8,158 bases of DNA, taken from assembly GCA_017500625.1 (NCBI GenBank), contig JAFVYX010000139.1:1-8158 (forward strand). Direction: 5' to 3'. The translations under genes were made by a program, and so were the position numbers. Source of the DNA: Clostridia bacterium (lineage in GTDB: Bacteria > Bacillota_A > Clostridia > Oscillospirales > CAG-272). Numbering within the stretch: position 1 is the first letter of the stretch; every line of letters starts with the position of its first letter. The notes under the pieces were generated by a model that saw nothing but the letters and a program-made list of their open reading frames with translations, was not told where the DNA came from and did not search any database. Shown piece after piece: positions 1-4,620 of the stretch.

Positions 1-1403
1 AGACCGCAGGAGATACCGGCCACGGGCGCCTTGATCGGAACGCCGGCGTCCATAAGAGCCAGCGTCGAGCCGCAGACCGAGGCCTGCGAGGTGGAGCCGT
101 TCGAGCTGACGACCTCACTCACAAGACGAATGGCGTAGGGGAACTCCTCGACCGAGGGGAGAACGGGGATCAGCGAGCGCTCGGCAAGAGCGCCGTGGCC
201 GATCTCGCGGCGGCCGGGGCTACGGAGCGCCTTGGCCTCACCCGTCGAGTAGCCGGGCATATTGTAGTGGTGCATATAGCGCTTCTCGGTCTCGTCATCG
301 AGGCCCTCCAGCATCTGGGCATCACTCACAGGGCCGAGAGTGGCGATGGTGAGCACCTGCGTCTGGCCGCGGGTGAAGAGACCCGTGCCGTGGGTGCGGG
401 GCAGGATCCCCGTCTCGGCGGCGAGGGGACGGATCTCGTCCATACGGCGGCCGTCCACGCGCTTCTTGTCCTCAAGGAGCCAGCGGCGGACGATCTTCTT
501 CCGGATCTTGTACATCACCTCACCGATGATGGCGGGAAGGTCCTCGTACTTCTCGGAGAACTTCGCCACGACGTCCTCGGTGATGGGCTGCATACGGGCG
601 TCACGCACCGTCTTGTCGTCGGTGTCGAGGGCGGCCATAACGTCCTTTTCACAGTAGGCAAAGATCTCGTCGAACATATCGTGATCGAGCTCGCAGGACG
701 GGTAAGCGAACTTCGGCTTGCCGACCTCGGCCACGATCTTGTTGATGAACACAAGCAGATCCTTGATGACCTCGTGCGCCTTCATGATAGCGGCGTACAT
801 GGTCTCATCGTCCACCTCGCGGGCGCCCGCCTCGATCATAACGACCTTCTTCTCGCTGGCGGCCACGGTCAGCTCAAGGTCGCTGACCTTACGCTGGGCG
901 GCGGTGGGGTTGACCACGATCTCACCGTCGACAAGACCCATGAAGGCACCGCCGATCGGGCCGTTCCACGGAATGTCGGAAATGGAGAGGGCGATCGAGG
1001 CGCCGATCATCGCCGTGATCTCGGGCGAGCAATCGGGGTCGATCGACATCACCGTGAGGGTCAGGGCGACGTCATTACGCAGGTCCTTCGGGAACAGGGG
1101 ACGGACGGGGCGGTCAATGACGCGGCTGGTCAGGATCGCCTTCTCGGAGGGGCGGCCCTCACGGCGGAGGAAGCCGCCGGGGATCTTGCCGACCGAGTAC
1201 ATCTTCTCGTCGTAATCGACCGAAAGGGGCAGAAAATCAATGCCGTCACGGGGAGCGGCGGAGGCGGTGGCGCAGCAGAGGATCGCGGTGTCACCGTAGC
1301 GGACGAGGGCCGAGCCGTTGGCAAGACCGGCCAGCTTACCGACCTCAACGCGGAGGGGTCTGCCGGCGTACTCGTAATCGTAAACCTTGTAGTTCTCGAA
1401 CAT
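1..1403 (-). CDS. pnp: Polynucleotide phosphorylase, N-terminal two thirds (runs off the left edge)
   Basis: PNPase is a trimeric, phosphate-dependent 3'-to-5' exoribonuclease that degrades mRNA in the cytoplasm and can also add 3' tails. The visible 467 codons start MFENYKVYDYEYAGRPLRVE and contain the first RNase PH-like core with the family motif RREGRPSEKAILTSR followed by VIDRPVRPLFP. The all-helical linker follows, then the second core with RVDGRRMDEIRPL, GLFTRGQTQVL and SNGSTSQASVCGSTLALMDA. These match the family closely. The reading frame is open to base 1, so the catalytic aspartates of the second core and the KH and S1 RNA-binding domains lie outside the window (family length about 700 residues). 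The ATG at 1403-1401 is preceded by AAAGGAGA (1411-1418) at 7 bases, which fixes the start. It lies downstream of rpsO on the same strand, the common bacterial order. Confidence 0.97.
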   Translation of the reverse strand, partial: MFENYKVYDYEYAGRPLRVEVGKLAGLANGSALVRYGDTAILCCATASAAPRDGIDFLPLSVDYDEKMYSVGKIPGGFLRREGRPSEKAILTSRVIDRPVRPLFPKDLRNDVALTLTVMSIDPDCSPEITAMIGASIALSISDIPWNGPIGGAFMGLVDGEIVVNPTAAQRKVSDLELTVAASEKKVVMIEAGAREVDDETMYAAIMKAHEVIKDLLVFINKIVAEVGKPKFAYPSCELDHDMFDEIFAYCEKDVMAALDTDDKTVRDARMQPITEDVVAKFSEKYEDLPAIIGEVMYKIRKKIVRRWLLEDKKRVDGRRMDEIRPLAAETGILPRTHGTGLFTRGQTQVLTIATLGPVSDAQMLEGLDDETEKRYMHHYNMPGYSTGEAKALRSPGRREIGHGALAERSLIPVLPSVEEFPYAIRLVSEVVSSNGSTSQASVCGSTLALMDAGVPIKAPVAGISCG

Positions 1404-1460
1404 GTTGGTTTCTCCTTTGTTTGTTTTTTATTTTTCAAACCTCGGAGGACATAGCATTCA

Positions 1461-1491
1461 CATACCCGTCCGAGCGCCTCGGGCGACTATG
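1461..1491 (-). promoter_or_regulatory. Imperfect hairpin in the rpsO-pnp intergenic region / pnp leader
   Basis: On the minus strand this stretch folds as CATA-(G)-TCG-(C)-CCGAG, loop GCG, then CTCGG-(A)-CGG-(G)-TATG: 12 pairs including one G-T wobble, interrupted by two single mismatches. It lies between the rpsO terminator and the pnp start and has no U-tract behind it, so it is not a terminator. The CTCGGA of its right arm could instead pair with TCCGAG at 1441-1446, which would be an alternative fold. PNPase mRNAs in enterobacteria have a leader hairpin involved in processing and autoregulation. A similar role here is only inference. I see no convincing separate pnp promoter in 1404-1534. 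Confidence 0.45.
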
Positions 1492-1534
1492 AAACTGCTA
1501 CCTCTTCCGACGGTATGATGCGGGGGGAGTACGG

Positions 1535-1568
1535 AAAAAAGGGACCGATGCGCGTGGCTCGGCCCCTT
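1535..1568 (-). terminator. Rho-independent terminator/attenuator after rpsO
   Basis: Reading the minus strand, the arm AAGGGGCCGA (1568-1559), a 10-base loop and the arm TCGGTCCCTT (1548-1539) form a 10-pair stem with one G-T wobble, directly followed by four more T residues. It begins 7 bases after the rpsO stop codon. It should terminate or attenuate rpsO transcripts before pnp. Read-through would give an rpsO-pnp message. Confidence 0.85.
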
Positions 1569-1575
1569 CCCGATC

Positions 1576-1839
1576 TTACTTACGAAGACCCAGCTTCTTA
1601 ACGATCGCGCGGTATCTCTCGATGTCCTTGCGAGCGAGGTAAGCGAGCAGGTTCTTTCTGTGACCAACCATGGTGAGAAGGCCTCTCTGCGAATGGAAGT
1701 CCTTCTTGTTGATCTTCAGATGCTCGGTGAGATGATTGATGCGGTAGGTCAGGATCGCGATCTGAACCTCGGGCGAGCCGGTGTCGGTCTCGGTCAGACG
1801 GTAGGCCTCAATGATCTCTTGCTTCTTCTGCTTATCCAT
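1576..1839 (-). CDS. rpsO: 30S ribosomal protein S15
   Basis: S15 is a primary 16S rRNA-binding protein of the small-subunit platform, contacting the three-way junction of helices 20-22, and it helps form an intersubunit bridge. The 87-residue product (family about 88-89) shows the family core: [20 protein letters not shown], then [19 protein letters not shown] and [11 protein letters not shown], with a basic C-terminus. The ATG at 1839-1837 follows AAAGGTGAAG (1844-1853) with the usual spacing. It has its own strong promoter and a structured leader that can hide this ribosome binding site, and it ends just before a terminator that separates it from pnp. S15 represses its own translation in several phyla, using leader structures that differ between them. 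Confidence 0.98.
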   Translation of the reverse strand: MDKQKKQEIIEAYRLTETDTGSPEVQIAILTYRINHLTEHLKINKKDFHSQRGLLTMVGHRKNLLAYLARKDIERYRAIVKKLGLRK

Positions 1840-1843
1840 TGTT

Positions 1844-1923
1844 CTTCACCTTTCTTAATTATTAACCAAAACCCCAGAAAGCGGCGGGTGAAGCAGCGGC
1901 AAGCGCACGTTCTCCGCAACCCG
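1844..1923 (-). promoter_or_regulatory. Candidate two-state rpsO leader that can sequester the Shine-Dalgarno
   Basis: The Shine-Dalgarno region of rpsO (minus strand, 1855-1844, AGAAAGGTGAAG) is complementary along its full 12 bases to two upstream segments: CTTTCT (1881-1876) and CTTCAC (1893-1888). These are separated by a 6-base bulge, giving a 12-pair sequestering hairpin. A competing stem uses part of the same strand: CGGGT (1923-1919) with ACCCG (1889-1885), enclosing GCGG (1917-1914) with CCGC (1899-1896). The two folds share bases 1888-1889 and cannot both form. This is what an S15-responsive translational switch would look like. Which state S15 would bind is not visible from sequence. 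Confidence 0.55.
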
Positions 1924-1942
1924 AGGCAAAGGTCCGTGGGTT

Positions 1943-1971
1943 ATTATATCACATATAATTTTATTTGTAAA
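1943..1971 (-). promoter_or_regulatory. Strong sigma-A-type promoter of rpsO
   Basis: On the minus strand TTTACA (1971-1966) is followed after exactly 17 bases by TATAAT (1948-1943), with a TG one base upstream of the -10 box (extended -10). Transcription should start near 1935-1937, giving a leader of about 95-98 bases. The promoter begins 29 bases beyond the stop codon of the WYL gene on the same strand. I see no terminator between them, so some WYL-gene transcripts may read into rpsO. Confidence 0.88.
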
Positions 1972-1999
1972 GAGGGAAAACGAAAAAATTTTGTGCAAC

Positions 2000-2995
2000 T
2001 CACTCCTTACCGTAGAGGCTTCTGTATTTCTTGAGCGCAAAATAGTAGTAATTCCGCATAAAAATACCAAGCTTTTGGGGGGATAGGATCAGCGCCTCCG
2101 CGCCAAAACGCTCAAAATAGTAAAGCAGCTGGTTGGCCGAGCATTCAAAGGTGTAAACGTCCCCCTCAATGGCCGTGGGGGTCGGACGGTAAAGATAGAT
2201 CCTACCAAAAAGCTCCTTCCCCTTTTCGGTCAGCTTTACCTTGATGGGCTGGTCATCGCTCGGATACATCGGGTACTGGGCGGCGGCAGCGACCTGACGG
2301 GCAAAGAGGGCGGCGCTTTCCTCAGGGATCTCGCTTTTTTCGGGAAGAAGCGAAACGTTTTTGATCTTGGCCAATCGCACGGTACGGTTTTTTCCGCCGC
2401 TGTAAAAAAGAGCGTAATTAAAAAGCTCATCCTTGGCGGCAGCCACGGCATACACCGAGGCCCCGGTATAAAGAAAGCCGTTTTCGAGTGAAAGAGACAC
2501 CGCGGCGCCAAGCGTACGGGAGCTTTCCAAAAGCTCCAGCACCTCTCGGCAGACGATCCGTTCTCTCTCGGTCTTGCTCCTGCCGGCATAGGCCGTAAGC
2601 AAACGCCGATAAAAAGAGGACATGCTCTCGTGCTTCAGGAGCGCACTTTCAATGTGGAAGACCGCCCCCTCGGAGTGCTTGGTGGGCTTAAAGGACAAAG
2701 CAACGCTCTTCTCCTTGGCGGAGGGGAGCCGCCCCTTATCGGCGACGGCGGCGCGGAGCCGACAAAGAAGCTCCTCTTTGTGTGGCACGCAGACCCCCAC
2801 AAGGCACTCTGCGATCCGCTTTTCAAGCGCTTCCTCGTCTGCTGTGAATTCCTTATGGAAATTGACGATGATCCGATTGACAAGGGCGTTAAGATTGGCT
2901 CCCCCATCGGGCTTCAGAATATGGAACTCCTCCGCATCTTTATAGAGAAGCGCGCTCACGCTCTCGGGGATACTGACCTTGATCTTTTCTTGCAT
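2000..2995 (-). CDS. WYL-domain transcriptional regulator with N-terminal ribbon-helix-helix
   Basis: This is probably a ligand-sensing DNA-binding regulator (331 residues from the ATG). Residues about 4-50 read as a ribbon-helix-helix: strand KIKVSIPESV, helix SALLYKDAEEF, then NLNALVNRIIVNFHKEF as the second helix. A helical linker follows. About 155-220 is a WYL-like barrel (LGAAVSLSLENG, VYAVAAAKDELFNYALFY, RTVRLAKIKNVSLL); the literal WYL tripeptide is replaced by VYAVAA. The C-terminal extension (about 250-325) has the typical YTFECSANQLLYYFERFG followed by AEALILSPQKL. WYL domains are known to bind nucleic acid or nucleotide-type ligands and often control defence or stress genes. The start is the ATG at 2995, not the GTG at 3004, because the GTG lies inside the ribosome binding site. 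The gene is divergent from the AAA+ gene, so it likely regulates the shared promoter region. Its target and ligand are unknown. Confidence 0.85.
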   Translation of the reverse strand: MQEKIKVSIPESVSALLYKDAEEFHILKPDGGANLNALVNRIIVNFHKEFTADEEALEKRIAECLVGVCVPHKEELLCRLRAAVADKGRLPSAKEKSVALSFKPTKHSEGAVFHIESALLKHESMSSFYRRLLTAYAGRSKTERERIVCREVLELLESSRTLGAAVSLSLENGFLYTGASVYAVAAAKDELFNYALFYSGGKNRTVRLAKIKNVSLLPEKSEIPEESAALFARQVAAAAQYPMYPSDDQPIKVKLTEKGKELFGRIYLYRPTPTAIEGDVYTFECSANQLLYYFERFGAEALILSPQKLGIFMRNYYYFALKKYRSLYGKE

Positions 2996-3000
2996 TGCGC

Positions 3001-3009
3001 CCACCTCCT
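3001..3009 (-). promoter_or_regulatory. Ribosome binding site of the WYL gene (decides its start)
   Basis: AGGAGGTGG on the minus strand is an almost perfect Shine-Dalgarno, 5 bases from the ATG at 2995. The alternative in-frame GTG at 3004-3002 is part of the Shine-Dalgarno itself and has no site upstream at a usable distance, so the ATG start is preferred. Confidence 0.85.
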
Positions 3010-3017
3010 TTTTCTAC

Positions 3018-3046
3018 ATAGTACACTAAAAGTGGTCATAAATCAA
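3018..3046 (-). promoter_or_regulatory. Promoter of the WYL regulator gene
   Basis: The minus strand has TTGATT (3046-3041), a 17-base spacer and TACTAT (3023-3018). The predicted start near 3011 leaves a leader of only about 16 bases that still contains the Shine-Dalgarno. A GTGGTCA/TGACCAC element (3032-3038) lies inside the spacer, where a bound repressor would block polymerase. This suggests autoregulation, but that is inference. Confidence 0.75.
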
Positions 3047-3094
3047 GTGCTTTCCACAAAAATTACTAATTATTTTAATGTTTTTTGGTGGTCA
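3032..3094. repeat. Pair of GTGGTCA direct repeats in the divergent promoter region
   Basis: GTGGTCA occurs at 3032-3038 and again at 3088-3094 in the same orientation, each followed by an A-rich run, with start points 56 bases apart. The first copy is inside the WYL promoter spacer. The second lies upstream of both divergent promoters. Between them the DNA is strongly AT-rich. CCACAAAAA (3054-3062) and TTTTTTGGTGG (3081-3091) also form an imperfect inverted repeat. These are candidate operator half-sites for the WYL protein. Two 7-base matches could also arise by chance. Confidence 0.4.
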
Positions 3095-3115
3095 ACAAAA
3101 CAAAAAATCTGCCAA

Positions 3116-3145
3116 TTGAAGTCCCCCTATGCTCCGCGGTATAAT
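3116..3145 (+). promoter_or_regulatory. Promoter of the FtsH-like AAA+ gene
   Basis: TTGAAG (3116-3121), an 18-base spacer and a perfect TATAAT (3140-3145) precede the AAA+ gene, with transcription expected to start near 3152. The leader is about 25 bases and carries AAAGGAGA (3163-3170), 7 bases before the ATG at 3178. Confidence 0.82.
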
Positions 3146-3177
3146 GGAGGCAAGCAACAACGAAAGGAGAAACACCC

Positions 3178-4545
3178 ATGAGTGCATTTGAAAGAATTGC
3201 CGGATATGAAAAGGAAAAAAACGAGCTGAGAGGACTTGCGGAGATATTTAACAACCGCAAAAAGTATGAGCTGAAGGGGGCCACGCTTCCTAAGGGGATC
3301 ATCTTTTACGGAGAGCCGGGGACCGGGAAAACACTGTTTGCCGAGGTATTGGCCACGGAGAGCTGTCTGAAAAAGATAACGATCGATCTTTCGGACACCG
3401 AGTCCGGCACCGCGATCTGCGCCAAGATCCGCAAGGCCTTCCTTAAGGGGGCGCGCGGGCACGTGCCCGTTATGATCTTTTTTGACGAGCTGGATAAGCT
3501 CCTCCCCAACCGAAGCGAGGAATACTACAGTGACAGATCGAAAAGCATTCTCACCCAGCTTCTCACACTCATTGACGGTATGGGTGCCAGCAACAACGTG
3601 GTATTTGTGGCTACCTGCAACGATTACGAGGATCTGCCTGAAAGTCTTGTGCGCCCGGGGCGCTTTGACAAGAAGATCGGTCTTGGCTTGCCCGACCTTT
3701 ACTCGCGCCACAAGATCTTAGAGCTTTACGTCAACGCCTCTCCCGCGAGGTTTGCTCTCTCCTGCGAGAGCATTGCCAAGCTAAGCTCGGGCTTTTCCTG
3801 CGCCGCCTTGAAAACGCTGGTCAACGAGTGCCTGCTCCGCTCTGACAGCGCAAACCTTGTTAGTGAGGAGCTGATCCGTCAAAAGCTGCGCGAGATCAAG
3901 GAGGAGGATCTCCCCACCGAGCGCTCGGTCGCCTCCTATACGATCGACGCCGTGAGAAACGTCGCCTCCTTCCTCCTGGCACGCTCCTACAGCAACAGCA
4001 ATTATCTACTTACCACCGAGGACGGCAGGGTCTGCAACAACTTTCTTGACCGTGTGATCTCGGGCGCCGATGACGGTGATGACTACGATGAGGAATACGA
4101 GGAAAGAGAACCGTACCGAGACGACACGAAGGCGGCCTCCGACGACCTCTTTTCCAAGAACGATTACCTGGCCGCCATTATGGCGCTCTTGGGTGGAATG
4201 GCCGCGGAGGAGCTGCTCTTCGGTAAGCTTTACGACAACCTAGAGCCGGGACTGCGCGCGATCGACAATTTGCTCAAAACCATGGCAAACCACGGCTTTT
4301 TTGGGCTGCACCTCCTCTCCTCTACGTACCGCTTCCCCGAGTACAAGATCCCCGATGCGCTCATCAATGAGCTGCACGCGATCTATCAGAAGACCGTGGA
4401 GGAGTGTTACGAAAAAGCCAAGAGTTCCGTGGAGAAGAATAAGGGACTGATCGAACGCCTGGCCAACGCGCTGATCCGAAAAAAGAGCATGGAAAAGGAG
4501 GAGTGCGAGGCGCTGATCGCCGAGGGCGGTGGGATCGCCGTCTGA
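3178..4545 (+). CDS. Soluble FtsH-like AAA+ ATPase with a degenerate (inactive) M41 protease domain
   Basis: Residues 1-240 are an FtsH-type AAA+ module beginning FERIAGYEKEKNELRGL: Walker A GEPGTGKT (45-52), Walker B MIFFDELD (99-106), sensor-1 ATCN (145-148) and the arginine-finger region RPGRFD (159-164). The rest aligns with the FtsH peptidase domain: ALLGGMAAEELLFG (336-349) corresponds to the family's GGRAAEE segment, and IYQKTVEECYEKAKSSVEKN to IERLANALIRKKSM (402-439) to its last helices. The zinc-binding HEXXH is absent (that place reads YTIDAVRNVAS), and the distal aspartate position reads EPGLRA. No membrane segment precedes the AAA module, unlike FtsH. An acidic insert lies at about 296-318. 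The protein should therefore bind and hydrolyse ATP in the cytoplasm without proteolysis, as a switch, chaperone or scaffold. It has its own promoter; the next gene follows 75 bases later with another. The biological role is unknown. Confidence 0.85.
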   Translation: MSAFERIAGYEKEKNELRGLAEIFNNRKKYELKGATLPKGIIFYGEPGTGKTLFAEVLATESCLKKITIDLSDTESGTAICAKIRKAFLKGARGHVPVMIFFDELDKLLPNRSEEYYSDRSKSILTQLLTLIDGMGASNNVVFVATCNDYEDLPESLVRPGRFDKKIGLGLPDLYSRHKILELYVNASPARFALSCESIAKLSSGFSCAALKTLVNECLLRSDSANLVSEELIRQKLREIKEEDLPTERSVASYTIDAVRNVASFLLARSYSNSNYLLTTEDGRVCNNFLDRVISGADDGDDYDEEYEEREPYRDDTKAASDDLFSKNDYLAAIMALLGGMAAEELLFGKLYDNLEPGLRAIDNLLKTMANHGFFGLHLLSSTYRFPEYKIPDALINELHAIYQKTVEECYEKAKSSVEKNKGLIERLANALIRKKSMEKEECEALIAEGGGIAV

Positions 4546-4553
4546 TGCGCGTA

Positions 4554-4582
4554 TTGCAAATCCTAAAGACATCTGGTATACT
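4554..4582 (+). promoter_or_regulatory. Promoter of the HTH/nuclease-like gene
   Basis: TTGCAA (4554-4559), a 17-base spacer and TATACT (4577-4582) with an extended -10 TG form a strong promoter in the gap after the AAA+ gene. The third gene can thus be transcribed on its own as well as by read-through. No terminator is seen after the AAA+ stop codon. Confidence 0.8.
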
Positions 4583-4603
4583 GATAGAGGACATAAAGAT
4601 ACC
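4575..4603. promoter_or_regulatory. Inverted repeat overlapping the -10 box and start region (possible operator)
   Basis: GGTAT (4575-4579) and ATACC (4599-4603) form an inverted repeat with 19 bases between the arms, overlapping the -10 box and the likely transcription start near 4589. The position suits a repressor site, but the arms are only 5 bases long and could be chance. Confidence 0.25.
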
Positions 4604-4620
4604 ATAGGGGAGGTGAGGAT

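Noticed and set aside
195..1454. Long open frame on the plus strand (419 codons) opposite pnp
   Set aside because: It lies wholly antisense to the clearly identified pnp gene, and its product is a repetitive low-complexity mix of Gly, Ala, Asp and Val with no family signature. GC-rich codon bias explains the lack of stops.
2996..3004. GTG start at 3004 for the WYL gene
   Set aside because: The GTG overlaps the Shine-Dalgarno sequence itself. The ATG at 2995 has the correct spacing.
2630..3181. Plus-strand open frame of 183 codons running through the divergent promoter region
   Set aside because: It is mostly antisense to the WYL gene, crosses both promoters and carries no recognisable domain.
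3178..4545. Calling the AAA+ protein a functional FtsH (ftsH)
   Set aside because: HEXXH, the distal zinc ligand and the membrane anchor are all missing, so the name would be misleading.
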